64,000 nucleotides of DNA from Pyropia haitanensis (Eukaryota; Rhodophyta; Bangiophyceae; Bangiales; Bangiaceae). Shown piece after piece: positions 10,813 through 22,400 of the stretch (position 1 is its first letter; every line of letters begins with the position of its first letter). The stretch lies in contig SDUX01000004.1 in NCBI GenBank assembly GCA_008729055.1, positions 6,960,559 to 7,024,558 on the forward strand. Direction: 5' to 3'. The position numbers and the translations under genes are program-made. The notes under the pieces are model-generated. The model was not told where the DNA came from. It ran no database searches and saw only the letters and a list, made by a program, of their open reading frames with translations.

Positions 10813-12586
10813 AGGGAGCTGCCGCGTCGAGGCCCGGTGAAAGCAGGCAGAGGCGGGAAAAGGAGACTAGGCACAAGCTGGGTCGTTGACGAAGCGCACA
10901 GATCGCCACGAACAAATGAAGCCCGAGAGCAGCAGTAAACCCAAAGTAACGCCGCACGGGAGCTGTCGCGGCTACGTCGAAGAGTCCTCCATCTGCCTCT
11001 CCCGCCTTCGTGTGCACGCTGTGAACCGGGTGCCAGCAAAATACAAGTTTTGGAGTCCTGCCTGCCACTGAGCCTTCCATTGAGGAACATGTACTGAAAT
11101 GATTAAAACAAGGCGAAATTGTTTCAAAGCCATCTGTACGCCGCGATGTGTACAGCCAACTTCTTCGATGAGTGGCGGGAGACAATAGAATTTTCATTGT
11201 TACGGAGAAAGGTCAAACCGGGATACGGTCCCTCAAAGATTGTGTGCTCGATAGTCACACGGATCGACATGCGCCTGTGGCCCAACACAAGGGTGCTTCA
11301 CAAGAGCGTCTGCGCAGTGTTGGGTCCGCATGATCCCCCCCCCCTGCCAGCTACCCTGCTGATGGCAGGCTTCAGGTACCCCAAAGATGAACACTGGCCC
11401 AGGCCTGTGTGGCGCCAATCGTACTCTGGCGTGTTAACCCGCTGTGCAAGCCCCACTGCAGCAGTGTGTCGCCCAAGACCTCACGCGGCCAAACGCTCGT
11501 TGTCGTGCTCACCAGGGTGACCGTCGGCGTGGGCGACAGGGTATCGTTCATCGCCAGCCGACGTAAGGGCCACGGCAGCGGTCGGCATATTCTGGATAAG
11601 GGCCAGGCCGCGCATCGACGCAGGCAGTAGGTTGCCGGCCAGCGTGCGCGGCAGGGCGCCTGTAGGAGTGGCCGACGGGTGCCTGTCAGAGCGAGCGGCA
11701 CGGCCCGGGGTCGTAACTCCGGGGGAAAAAAAACAGTTTCCTTGCCTCGAGGCCTACAGTCTGTGCACCTATTTTTCCTCGGCTCTACAGTAACAAAAAA
11801 CATGAATATTGCTCTTTTTTGTACAAAACTCGGTGAGTGTTTACCGGGGAGACCCAGAAGTCGGTGCGAACGAAAACTCTCAGCGCACGCTTACCGGCTG
11901 TAGTACCAGCTTAGAAATGTTCAGAGCCGTAAAAAATGAAAAATCTACAGTCACCCGCCACGTGTACAGTCCTGGGAAAGTGAGAACGTGTCGCTAAATT
12001 GGTGGTGCCTCCGCACGCGTTGTGGCATCGTCTGCGACGTCGGTGGTGGCAGCGGTACTGGAGGAGGGCATGGTGGCCTGACCGACCTGCTGATGTCCCC
12101 CTCTGAAGGCTTTTGAGGCAAGTATTATCATTGACAGTGGCGCGAGCCGCGCCGGCTGGGCGGCCTGCATGCCGACCGCCGACGAGGGCTGCTGAAATGC
12201 CTTCACCTCTGTGGTCGGCAGTGGTGAGGACCGACACACAGACCGGCTGACCTTTCTGAAGCGCAGATGAAGCGATATGGGAAGGGGTCGCGCCCGCGGG
12301 GGGTGCCGCCACTCGCCCCGCCATCTGTCCCCCGGCTGCCGCCGACGTTGGCGCCACCGCTGGCGAGAGCGGCGCGCCGACCGCCAGCCACGATTGACGC
12401 GGCTCAACCGGCAGAGACCAGGTCAAGGACCATGCTCCCGGGAGCAAGTGCACACAACAACTCGGGCGGGCCGCGCCACCCTCACATCCCTGCTGCACAT
12501 GCCCTGCACGCGTGTTCTCCGGTGCCCCCCTCCCCCCTCCGCGCCAAACACCAGCGTAGAAACCCGCTCCCCCCACCCCGCCCCCC
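10813..12586. other. Long intergenic stretch, no gene recognised
   Basis: About 1.8 kb without a family I can recognise. It contains open frames of 130-140 codons on both strands (for example + 11119-11520 and - 11372-11803), none with a domain, consistent codon pattern or clear exon structure. The part around 11780-11960 is AT-rich with A and T runs. A small unrecognised gene cannot be excluded near 11400-11720 on the minus strand. Confidence 0.4.
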
Positions 12587-13384
12587 TCAGAAAATTCGGA
12601 AGCGCGGCTGCCAGTCCCCACTCCACCGCTCATCCTCATCGTCATAGCTGAGGTGGGCGCCCCGCCGGCACCCTGGCTCGTCCGCGCGCTCCCCCCCACA
12701 GCACGACCAGCGGTGCACAAGGACGGACCGGTAGCGGGCCTTGCGGCTGCTCTTGCGCGGGTCCACACCGCCGCCGCCGCCACCGCCGCCGCCGCCCCAC
12801 GGGTCCAGCCCCCCGGGCTCGTCCTCCTCGTCCTCATCCACCACCTCCCGCACCTGACCAGTCGCGGAAATGCCCGCCACCACCCCCGTTCGCACCTGCG
12901 TGACCGCCAGGCGGTACGCGCCGGCGGCACCAATGGCGCTCGCGTGGAACATGCAGCCGCCGTGGGGGTTGGCGTCGGGGTCGTAGGGTTGCCCGCAGCG
13001 GCGGCAGCGCGTGGTGCGGGGGGGGGGCGGGGTGGGGGAGGCGGAGGAGGGGGGGGGGGGGGCGGCGGTCGTGCCGTCCCCGGAACCGGCAGGGGCGCCC
13101 GCCCCACTGGCGCGGGGCGCCGTGCCGGGAGCCGGCGTCGGCACCGTGGGGGAGGCGGCGTCGTCGTCGCCTGGCGGCGGCGGCGGCGGCGGGGACGTCT
13201 CGTCAGGGCCCGGACCAGCAGAGGGGGCGCGAGCGGCAGCAGAGGAACAGGAAATGGACCGGGACCGCCGCGGCGGCGGCCTCCGCCGGGCCACTGCCCC
13301 CGACCGCTCCGGCCACCAGCGCGTCGGTGGGGGGGGAAGCGCCACAAACGCGGGGACACCAAGTGCAAACCGAAGAGGCGCCAT
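12587..13384 (-). CDS. Organelle-targeted CHORD-like zinc-binding protein
   Basis: A 265-residue protein with an N-terminus rich in Ala, Arg and Ser without acidic residues for about 60 residues, which looks like an organelle transit peptide. A long Pro/Ser/Gly linker follows. The C-terminal half has a zinc-ligand set in CHORD-like order: C127 and C130 (CRRCGQPYDPDANP), C144 and H147 (CMFH), then C228, C229 (RWSCCGG), C239 and H244 (GCRRGAH). An acidic and then a Gly-rich stretch (180-206) interrupt the two halves. CHORD domains bind two zinc ions and mediate chaperone interactions in RAR1/CHP proteins; whether that applies here is an inference from ligand spacing only. The conserved half ends DWQPRFRIF just before the stop, so the C-terminus looks intact. 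Specific function unknown. Confidence 0.6.
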   Translation of the reverse strand: MAPLRFALGVPAFVALPPPPTRWWPERSGAVARRRPPPRRSRSISCSSAAARAPSAGPGPDETSPPPPPPPGDDDAASPTVPTPAPGTAPRASGAGAPAGSGDGTTAAPPPPSSASPTPPPPRTTRCRRCGQPYDPDANPHGGCMFHASAIGAAGAYRLAVTQVRTGVVAGISATGQVREVVDEDEEDEPGGLDPWGGGGGGGGGGVDPRKSSRKARYRSVLVHRWSCCGGERADEPGCRRGAHLSYDDEDERWSGDWQPRFRIF

Positions 13385-13841
13385 AGACGCGACAAAGTAA
13401 ACTGCGACGCCGCGGAACAGAGCAGGGGGGGAGCAAACAGGACGTAGGAAAGGAGAACAAGCAGGGCGAGGATGCAGGAACGAGCATGTAGAGCAAGACG
13501 AGATGCGCTATTGATGACGAGCTGGCCCGGACCGAGCCCGCCAAGTGCATGCATGGTCAGCCTCCAGCACAGCCCGTGATCATGTGGCACCCATAGAAGC
13601 GAGACCCCAAAGGTTGTTCTTCCCTCTTTCTTTTTCGATCCGGCCGAAAATTTGCTTTGCCGGTCCTTCCACACGCCCGCCCAATGCTCGGCAGCACCAG
13701 GTGCTGCTGGCTGCTCAGCAGTGGGGGGGGCTCAGACGTCGCTGTCGGGCAAGCAGATCCCCAGCGCGGCCAACACTCCGTGCCGTGCTGCTGCTGTCAG
13801 GCCAGCGCCAGTTTAGAGAGACGTGCACCGCCTTGAGGAAG
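13385..13841. promoter_or_regulatory. Divergent promoter region, zinc protein/aminopeptidase
   Basis: A 457-bp gap between two divergent starts. It is less GC-rich than the coding DNA, with T-rich words near 13610-13640 (CTTTCTTTTTCG). The aminopeptidase frame is open through much of it, so its true start could lie upstream of 13842. No defined promoter motif is identified. Confidence 0.35.
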
Positions 13842-16814
13842 ATGCAGGGGCTGCTTTTCGTATCGTCGACCGCCGCTTCGGTCTTTGCCCGCCGCGTGTG
13901 CAGCGCCGCGTCGATCACCGCGGCCCGGCCCTTTTGCGGCACCCCGGTGTGGCCAGCCGCCGCAGCCGCCGCCCGTGTTCCCGCGTCGTCCCGTCGTCGC
14001 GCCCGGCAGGCGCACACGATGGCCCCGCCGCCGCCGGCCGCGGCCGCTGTGCCGTCCATGGCTGCGGAAGAAAAGCCTGCGGCGGTGGCGGAGGCGGCGC
14101 CGGCCGCGGCGCCGGCGCCGACGGTGACCAAGCGGGCCGACTACACCCCGCCCGCGTACCTGGTCAACACCGTGGACCTGCGCTTTGATCTGGACGACAC
14201 GGGTGTGGCGACGCGCGTGTCGTCGCGTCTGGTGATGTGCCGCAATGGGAACGCGCCCGGCGGCACTGTGCCGCTGGTGCTCGATGGGGACAAGGACATG
14301 TCGCTGGTGGCGGGGTCGCTCAAGCTGGACGGTGTGGCGCTACCAGCCGATGCGTACGTGGTTGATGCCAAAGGCTTGACGGTGACGTCGGTGCCGTCGG
14401 GGCAGGATTTTGTGATCGAGTCGACTGTGGAGATTGCGCCGTCGGCCAACACGGCCTTGGAAGGTCTTTACATGTCGGGTGGCAACTACTGCACCCAGTG
14501 CGAGGCGGAGGGTTTCCGCCGCATCACCTTTTACCCCGACCGTCCGGATGTGATGGCCGTGTACTCCACCGTGATTACGGCGGACAAGGAGCTGTTCCCT
14601 GTGCTGCTGAGTAACGGGAACTGCGTGGAGAGCGGGGACCTCGACGGCGGGCGCCACTACGTCAAGTACGAGGACCCTTTCAAAAAGTCGAGCTATCTGT
14701 TTGCCGTCGTGGCGGGCCGACTGGTGTCCCTGGATGACGAGTTTGTGACCTGCTCTGGCAAGAAGGTGACGCTGCGGGTGTGGGTGCGGGACGGTGACGT
14801 GCCCAAGTGCACGCACGCCATGGCGGCGCTCAAGTCGGCCATGAAGTGGGATGAGGACCAGTACGCGCGCGAATATGACCTGGACATTTACCAGATCCTG
14901 GTCGTGGATGACTTCAACATGGGCGCCATGGAAAACCGCAGCTTGAACGTCTTCAACAGCAAGTACGTGCTTGCGTCGCCCGAGACGGCCACCGACTCAG
15001 ACTACAACGGCATTTCTGGGGTGATTGCGCACGAGTACTTCCACAACTATTCGGGCAACCGGGTGACGTGCCGCTCCTGGTTTGAGCTGACGCTCAAGGA
15101 GGGCCTGACCGTCTTCCGGGACCAGTGCGCTGCCGCCGAAGGCCCTGGCGCGTGGACACCGCCGGTGGTCAAGCGCATTTCGGATGTGACGCGCCTTCGG
15201 TCGTCGCAGTTCCCACAGGACGCGGGTCCGATGGCTCACCCCATCCGCCCCGAATCGTACGTTGAGATCAACAATTTCTACACTGCGACTGTCTATGAGA
15301 AGGGCGCGAGCGTGGTGCGCATGTCGCGCACGCTACTAGGCAAGGAGGGCTTCCGGCGTGGGGCGGAGCTCTACTTTGCGCGCCACGACGGCCAGGCCGT
15401 CACATGCGACGATTGGATGAAGGCGCTGGTCGACGCGAACCCCGACGGTCCGGACATGACCCAGTTTATGCTGTGGTACTCTCAGGCGGGCACGCCGGTG
15501 CTGACCGTTGGCACTGCCTATGACGCGGCCGCCCGCACGCTGACCCTCAACGTGGAGCAGACGGTGCCAGCGACGCCGGGCCAGCCGACCAAGGAGCCGA
15601 TGCACATCCCGCTGGCGACTGGCCTCATTGGGCCCGACGGCGCCCCCGTGCCGGTGGACGTGGAGGGCACACCCGCGGCTGACACGGTGGTGCTGTCGGT
15701 GCGCAAGGCCAAGGAGAGCTTTGTGCTGCGCGGTGTCCCCGAAGGCAGCGTGCCGTCGTTGCTGCGGGACTTTTCGGCACCAGTCAAGCTGGTGCGTGAG
15801 GGCGGGGTGGACCGCGAGGAGGTGGCCTTCTTGATGGCCAACGACACCGACGATTTTAACCGTTGGGAGGCGGCGCAGACGCTTGGCATGGACGTGATCC
15901 TCGAGTATGTGAGCGCGCGCGAGGCCGATTCGTCGGCGGCGTTTGAGCCTCTGTCAGATGCTGTCATTGAGGCGTTCCGCAAGACCCTGCGCGACGACAA
16001 GACGGATCCGTCGCTGCGTGCGCGCGTGATGGTGTTGCCAGACGAGGGGTACGTTGCTGAGCAGGTTGCCGTCGCGGACCCGCTGTTGATTCATGAGGCG
16101 CGGGACAGCGTGAAGAAGCAGCTGGCTACGGCTCTGCGGTCAGACCTGGAGGCGGTGGCGGCGGTCAACGCAGCTGCTACGGCCGGTGAGTACAAAATTG
16201 ACCCGGCGTCGCAGGGCGCCCGCGCACTCAAGAATGTCTGCTTGCAGTATCTCGCTGCCCTGGGCGAGACCGCCACCCTGGACGCGTGCCTGGATACGGT
16301 GCGCACTGGGTCCAACATGACTGATGTGCTGGCTGCCCTGGGCGTGTTGGCCAATGGCCCCGACTGTCCGCAACGGGAGTCGGCCCTGGCCGAGTTCTAC
16401 GCGAAGTGGAAGAACGATTACCTGGTGATGGTGTCGTGGCTGCGCATTCAAGCGATGGCCTCCCGCCCGGATGCCCTGACGGCGGTCAAGGCGCTGATGA
16501 AGCACGAGGCATTTGACATCACGAACCCGAACAACGTGTACTCTGTTGTAGGTGGCTACGCGATGGCCAACCCGGTGGGCTTCCACTCCCCGGCGTCTGG
16601 CGAGGGCTACATCTGGTTGGCCGACGTGGTGTTGCAGCTGGATAAGAACAACCCGCAGGTGGCTGCCCGCATGGTCAGCGCGTTCACCCGCTGGCGCAAG
16701 TACAATGCGTCCCGGCAGGAGACGATGAAGGCGCAGCTGGAGCGTATTCGTGGCACGAAGGGGCTGTCCAACGATGTGTTTGAGATTTGCGACAAGTCAC
16801 TGGCGGCCGCCTAG
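13842..16814 (+). CDS. pepN: M1-family zinc aminopeptidase, PepN type
   Basis: A 990-residue metalloaminopeptidase that removes N-terminal residues from peptides. The exopeptidase motif GAMEN is at 361-365, and the zinc site is HEYFH with H397, E398, H401 and third ligand E420 in LTLKEG (HExxH-x18-E). The sequence around FTLKEGLTVFRDQ-like residues and the downstream domain organisation resemble bacterial PepN and its plant homologue rather than animal puromycin-sensitive forms. The first about 60 residues (MQGLLFVSSTAASVFARR and on) are rich in Ala, Arg and Ser and look like an organelle-targeting peptide; an internal Met in MAPPPPAA could give a cytosolic form. The start at 13842 was chosen because it begins this leader; the frame is open upstream to 13545. 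No introns are seen. Confidence 0.95.
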   Translation: MQGLLFVSSTAASVFARRVCSAASITAARPFCGTPVWPAAAAAARVPASSRRRARQAHTMAPPPPAAAAVPSMAAEEKPAAVAEAAPAAAPAPTVTKRADYTPPAYLVNTVDLRFDLDDTGVATRVSSRLVMCRNGNAPGGTVPLVLDGDKDMSLVAGSLKLDGVALPADAYVVDAKGLTVTSVPSGQDFVIESTVEIAPSANTALEGLYMSGGNYCTQCEAEGFRRITFYPDRPDVMAVYSTVITADKELFPVLLSNGNCVESGDLDGGRHYVKYEDPFKKSSYLFAVVAGRLVSLDDEFVTCSGKKVTLRVWVRDGDVPKCTHAMAALKSAMKWDEDQYAREYDLDIYQILVVDDFNMGAMENRSLNVFNSKYVLASPETATDSDYNGISGVIAHEYFHNYSGNRVTCRSWFELTLKEGLTVFRDQCAAAEGPGAWTPPVVKRISDVTRLRSSQFPQDAGPMAHPIRPESYVEINNFYTATVYEKGASVVRMSRTLLGKEGFRRGAELYFARHDGQAVTCDDWMKALVDANPDGPDMTQFMLWYSQAGTPVLTVGTAYDAAARTLTLNVEQTVPATPGQPTKEPMHIPLATGLIGPDGAPVPVDVEGTPAADTVVLSVRKAKESFVLRGVPEGSVPSLLRDFSAPVKLVREGGVDREEVAFLMANDTDDFNRWEAAQTLGMDVILEYVSAREADSSAAFEPLSDAVIEAFRKTLRDDKTDPSLRARVMVLPDEGYVAEQVAVADPLLIHEARDSVKKQLATALRSDLEAVAAVNAAATAGEYKIDPASQGARALKNVCLQYLAALGETATLDACLDTVRTGSNMTDVLAALGVLANGPDCPQRESALAEFYAKWKNDYLVMVSWLRIQAMASRPDALTAVKALMKHEAFDITNPNNVYSVVGGYAMANPVGFHSPASGEGYIWLADVVLQLDKNNPQVAARMVSAFTRWRKYNASRQETMKAQLERIRGTKGLSNDVFEICDKSLAAA

Positions 16815-17141
16815 CGGCCGTGACTGTTCTGTGTTTGGTCGTACTTGCCGGTGGCTATTGCATCTCCTGTTCATGGGTCCGTGCCTGTTGGCTGGGTGCA
16901 GTTGTTGCGCACTTGCCAGTGGCCGTCGTCACGTGTTATTTTGGGTACACCGCTGCGAATTGAGCGTGGAGAGCTTTGGTGTGGCTCCCAAACGTTGGTG
17001 CCGTCCATTCTGACCAGCGTATGCCCGTTCACTACGGCCGTCCGTGTCTGCAACACCAAAACTAATGTCTGCCGAGTGTACACCCATCGCCCCCCAAAAA
17101 GGAATCATCTGCACTCAGGACGCCAGCCGGCCGCGCGGCCG
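16815..17141. other. Convergent intergenic region
   Basis: A 327-bp gap between the convergent stops of the aminopeptidase and the histidine phosphatase. No gene, RNA or repeat is recognised; it probably holds both 3' ends. Confidence 0.4.
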
Positions 17142-17864
17142 TCAGGCGTCGCGGTACGACACCACCACCGGTCGTACTTCGCCCGTGGCAAACGGGCGGC
17201 GGACTTCCGAGTGCCCGTCCTCCACCACCACCGCGTGCGCCAGCATCTCCCGCAGAAAGGCCGAGTGCGTGACCGCCACGACCACCCGCTCCGGGCGGGC
17301 GCGCACGTGCAGCAAGAACTTGGTTGCCCGCGCGGCCGCCTCCTCCACCGTCTCCCGCACGTCCTCCTTGTGCCAGCTGTCCTCGTCGGTGCCTACCGCC
17401 GAGAAGTCGACGGCGGGCCACTCGGCGCGCGCGGCCGCCACCGTCCCCCGCCGGTCGCAGTGATGGATGCCAAACACCTCGCGGATGTGTTCGCACGCCA
17501 CCAGTGGCAGGTCCATTGGCGCGCCCGTGCCGCCGCCGCCGCCCAGCGCAATCGACGCGGTCTCCAACGTGCGCGCAAGCGGCGATACGTAGGCAATAGC
17601 GGGGGCGGGCGTCAACGAGCGGAGGGTGCAGCCGGCCGCCACGGCCTGGCGGCGACCCTTCTCAACCAGCCGGGCATCCACGTGGGCCGCGTTGATGTAC
17701 GCGCACGAGCCACCCGTTCTGCAATTACACGGTGGCTGGGTGACAGACGCCGCAAAAGCGTTGTGGGCCCCATAGCCGTGGCGGACCAGGTACAGTATGG
17801 TCTCGTCAGCGGCGGCCTTGATCGACCGGCCCGTGGCCTCCCGGATGCTGATGGTCACTGCCAT
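17142..17864 (-). CDS. Histidine phosphatase (phosphoglycerate-mutase-like)
   Basis: A 240-residue protein of the histidine phosphatase superfamily (branch 1). The catalytic RHG motif lies in ILYLVRHGYGAHN with H29 as the likely phospho-acceptor. SPLARTLETA supplies the second conserved Arg, a Glu follows in CEHIREVFGIHHCDRR, and the second catalytic His is H200 in VVAVTHSAFLREML. The HCDRR segment resembles plant and fungal phosphoglycerate-mutase-like proteins, whose substrates are mostly unknown. The start at 17864 sits just before the conserved core; a longer in-frame form from 18098 would add about 78 residues, including an Arg/Ser-rich stretch that could target an organelle. Substrate not predictable from sequence. 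Confidence 0.85.
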   Translation of the reverse strand: MAVTISIREATGRSIKAAADETILYLVRHGYGAHNAFAASVTQPPCNCRTGGSCAYINAAHVDARLVEKGRRQAVAAGCTLRSLTPAPAIAYVSPLARTLETASIALGGGGGTGAPMDLPLVACEHIREVFGIHHCDRRGTVAAARAEWPAVDFSAVGTDEDSWHKEDVRETVEEAAARATKFLLHVRARPERVVVAVTHSAFLREMLAHAVVVEDGHSEVRRPFATGEVRPVVVSYRDA

Positions 17865-19412
17865 GGTGAAGGTGAGGGTAGAGAGGGGGGGGGGTGGAAG
17901 GGGAGAGGCCGGGATGACGGACGTCGGCTTCGATCGACTCCTGGAAATGAGGGCCCGGCGAGAGGCTGAGACCATCGACAAGACCCTACAGTGGAACTCG
18001 CCAGCCTGGACGCGGAGGTGGCCGGCAATGGAGACTGCACCTGTTGACAAAGACCATATGCTGCGCACAGCTCCTCGAACAATGACGTCAGTGAACAAAC
18101 ATTTTCAGGAAAACGACGAATTTCATGGCAGGTGACAAACGGTGTTTGGCTGGCGAGCGCTCGATGGAGGCCGCCTACGAAGAGTACATACCCGTGCAAC
18201 GCGTCAGTGCCGTGGGGGGGACCTTGCCCGCATCGTACGCCGTCAAAGAGAGGCCACCCGTCTGGCGGTCCACCCCACCCTCGCTCGCGCATGAGCACGA
18301 CGATCGCCGAGAGGTCCCGTTGCAGCGACGGGACGTTGCCGCAAGGGATGTTCGGGCAGCCCCACTACCGCGTGCCGCACCCTGGCACACCGACCGCACC
18401 ACCGCATCCACCGCGGGAGCTTGTGTGCCTGCCACGTCGATCAGAACAGGGGATGCGGTCGGGTGCGTCCAAGCTTGTGGCCCGCAGCGTGGGCGTCGGC
18501 TCGTCCAGTCGGCTGGCCGTTTGTCGGTGGCACCGTCTGTCCTACGACGGGCGCAACAGTGAGCGCGATACGGCCGTTGGCGGCGACGCGGAGGGCCCAA
18601 GACGGTCAGCTCCACGTTGAGGGTCCCGCCCCAACCAGGAGCGGAAGCCTCCCCGCGGCTGTCCGGCCGAGGGCTGTCGCACTCAGGTTCGACGGAGCGC
18701 CACCGCACCCAACCCCCGCCCACGCCATGGCCGCCGCGTCGACGGCGGCTGCCTGGGCAAAAGCCCTCGGTCGCACGGCCTCTTTGGCATATGGCTTCCC
18801 TACTTGGGCCCCTCAACGGCGGTCCCCACCCCACCCCCGCCTTGGCGACCCGACCGGCGTCGGCTGGTGACGAATGCGCGTCGAGAGCCCGTACGCACCC
18901 GACAAGCGCGGGTGCGCGCACAGCAGCCCTGCAGCTGGCGGCAAGCCCGCGCAGAAAGGAATCGGCGGTAGACGACAGAGGGGGGTGGCCTGGAGGTCAG
19001 GAGGGGCCATCGCCGCCACTGGGGTAGGGACGAGCAGCCGGTGACGGCGGCGATGACGCCGCCAGGCTCTGCTCGCCCCCCTCCTCCCCCCGCCCCCCGC
19101 CCAGCCGTGAGCAACACCCAGGGTGGGACCAAACGGGTTGAGGTTGACGCGAACGTGTGCGTCCAGCCACAGCACAAACCAAGCCAAGCTTTGTACACCC
19201 CTACGAAAGCAAAAATACTACAGTCGCACAACTCGCAGGTCCCCTTTCCCCGCCGCGACACCCAGTCACCCAAGATTAACACCCTTCCGACCACAGCCAC
19301 GCGGATGTGTAGCCGCCCACTTCTTCTGTCCGCCTTGGACAGTCACCCAACGGCCCGTGCGGCCCCTCGTATGAACGGGAACCAGCGCCAACGCACAGCG
19401 CAGGCCAGGCAC
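17865..19412. other. Intergenic, no gene recognised
   Basis: About 1.5 kb upstream of the histidine phosphatase and downstream of RAD50. Open frames of 80-250 codons exist on both strands around 18130-18920, but none shows a domain or a plausible protein composition. An AT-richer, A-containing patch is at 19180-19230. Nothing else is recognised. Confidence 0.4.
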
Positions 19413-22400
19413 CTACAGGATGGAAGCAATGTCCTCCTGGCGCAGTTTGGAAAAGCCGCGCTCATCTCGGTAGACACGCCAGTACTTGTCGCAGACCTCG
19501 CGGCTGGAGAGCAGCTCGATGAACTTCTCGTCGTGGGTGATCAGCAGCAGCTGAAAATTGCTCTGCTCGGAGCGGCTCTTGATGATGCTCTCCAGTGCAC
19601 TCGCCAAGCTCTCAATGTTCTCCGCGTCCAGGTTGGTCGTCGGCTCGTCCAACGCGAGCATCCCACAGTCGAGGCAAAAGGACTCGGCCAGCGCCAGTCG
19701 GATGACTAAGCAGGCCAGCACCTTTTGGCCAGCAGAGCAGCGCCCCCGCATGTCCAGTGTTGCGTCACCGCGCTTCATGACCACCCGGTAGTTGTAGTTG
19801 CGACGAACGGGAGCTTTTCCAGTAGCAGTTGCGGCCGCACCGGCGCTGCTCATGTCTGTGTCAGACAGGATCTCAATGCCATCAATGTCTGAGCCACGGT
19901 ACGTCTGCTGCCACAGCTCCCGGATGGTCTTGTTGATGTGCTTCATCTTGAGCGTGTGGAAGGCCATCAGAGCCTGGTCAAGCGCCCGGTGGTACCGATC
20001 CAAATCGGTGTAGGCTAGCCGGAGGGTCTGCTGTCGCACCCGCTGCTCCTGCTGAAGCTCTTCAGACTTCTCCTTGGCAGCACGCTTGAGGTCCTTGCCC
20101 AGGACGGCGAGCCGACCGGCAAGAGCCTCTCGCTTGCCGCGGGTACCGTGCATTACTCCGCTCTTGGCGTTGAAGCGCTCGTCAGCTTCTCTAACTTGAG
20201 CTGCCAAGTCCCGGCCGGCACGCACGCGGTCAAGCTCCGCCTCCCGGCTGACTAGCTGAGCATCCAGAGCTGCAAGCTGAGCTTTCACGCTCACGTACTT
20301 GAGGTTGTCTTCCAGGTTGCGGAGCTTGGCATTGAGAGTCACGGTGCGGGAGGACGTTTGCGACTCGGATGTCTCGAGCTCCGAGATGGCCTCGCGGATG
20401 CCAGCGATGGCCACCCCCTCGGCCTCCAGTTGGGCGGTCTTGTCTGTCAGCTGCGCGTCCCCCCCCTGGGACAGGTAACCTTCCAGTAGGCGCACCGTCT
20501 CAACGACTACGCCGTGGTCCTTCTCCGCGCGCCGAACAAGCACATCCGCCTCGCGCTGCGCACGGTCATTGTCAACACGCACGGCCGCGCGCTCCTCCAT
20601 TGCCAGTTGCAGCGCCTCCTGCCCTGCGAGGCGGGTGCTCTCCGCGGCGGCAACTTCCGCTTCCAGCTTGGTCGCACCAGCATTCAGCTCGTCTGCCTCT
20701 GCATTCAGTCGGGTGACGTCGCTGACCTCGGACTCCAGCTTGAGTGCCACCTCCCGAGCCTTGCGGTACCGCGTCTCCCGGTCGTGCAGGATGGCAATGG
20801 CGGTGTCGCGTGCCGTCCCGGCCTCCTCGTACTCGACGCCCAACCGTTCCGCAGAGCGCGTGGCGGCGGCCAGCTCCTCGTCGAGCTGCTCCACGCTCTT
20901 TCCATCCGACGTGGTCGTCAGCTGGGCGCGTTCTTGCTCCAGTGCGGACTGCGCTTTGGATGCTTCCAGATCCAGTCCCTCCAGCAGGCGATGCTCACGC
21001 TGTAGCGCGGCCAGCGACTCCGATGCCCGGCCCTTTGCAATCGTCAGAGCAGCTTTGGCGGCAGCGACGCTACGCTGTACATCCGCCAGCCGCGCCATGG
21101 CGTCGGAGCTGGACGACTGTACCAATGGAAGCTCCTTCTCCAACGCGTCGATGGTGCGCCACTGCGGCTCTTGCGAGCGCAGAGCAGTCAGCTCCGCTTC
21201 AGCCCGCACACGCTCAGCAGTAAGCTCGGCCTGCCACTCAGTGGTAGACATCTTGGCCATCTGAGCGGTCATCTTGTCAGTCATCGCACGGAGCTCTGAC
21301 TCGTCAAGCTTTCGCCGACAAGTAGGACATTTGCGCTTGGACTGTGCCTTCTCAAGCAAGCCGCGGTTGAACGCCACGACGTTGTGTCGTTCAGACTCAT
21401 CCTTCTTAATGCACTCACATGCCTCGATCTTGGCCGCCAGCAGCGCTTCAAACTCACTGAGACTCTGGACGTCGCCAGCCGCTATGTCCGCGTCGTCCCC
21501 ACCGGATGGCGCTGAGGGCGGCGCAGCAGCGGCCGCCTGGCGCTGAAGCTCGGCAAGGCGACTGCGCGCAGCAGAGAGACGTGACTGCAATGCGTTCAGA
21601 GCCGCACCGGAAGAACCCGACAACGCATGCGCGGCAGACAGGTCCCGCTCCGCGGACGCCAGTGCAGCTGACTTTTCGTCAATCTCCGCGTCCACGTACA
21701 GGGTGTAGCGTTCCAGCTTTGACCGCGCATCCGCCACGGGCGTAGAGCGACCGAGGGGCAGCTCCCCAGCAGGACCCATCCCCCCTGGACAGCTACCCCA
21801 GAGCGACACCAGCGCGCTCACAAACGCGCTGGCAGCTGCCGTGCGAGTGCGCTCCCGCTCAGCTGCGTTCTCGGCTGCCACTGTCACCCGCGCCTTCTCC
21901 TCCTCCACACGAGAAAGTACGCCGCGCTGGCCCTTGAGGCGTCTCTCCATTGCCCTCATCTCCGAAAGCGCCGACCGCTTGATATCAACCGCTGCACTGA
22001 GGGCCCCCAGGTCCCGCGACGCCTTGTCCGCATCCCATTGGCGCTGTGTCTTCTCCTCCATGTTCTTTGCGTCTTGTAACGCCGCCGCCATGTTGCGCCC
22101 GCTCGCAATGAGACGGGCCCTTTCGACCCGATCGTGCGCGCCATCGCGCTTCTTCTTCGCTTCCTCCTTGGCACCCCTTATCCGCTCCTCGTGCGAATTG
22201 AGATCAACGGTGGCCTTGTTCACAGCGTCGCTCGCAAGTTCGACCTTGTCACGGTGCTCCTTGGCAAGTGCCTCAGTCACAGACCGCCGCCATCGCTGCA
22301 CCGCGCTCATCTGGCGTGTCCAGTCTCCGTACGGTGCCGCCAAGGCCGGCAACGACGGCTGCCCTGGCGGGCCGCTGGTGGGACCGCCACAGCCAGGCGT

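Noticed and set aside
11911..13674. 587-codon minus-strand frame overlapping the CHORD-like gene
   Set aside because: Composition is Arg/Pro/Ala noise; the overlapping 265-residue frame carries the conserved cysteines.
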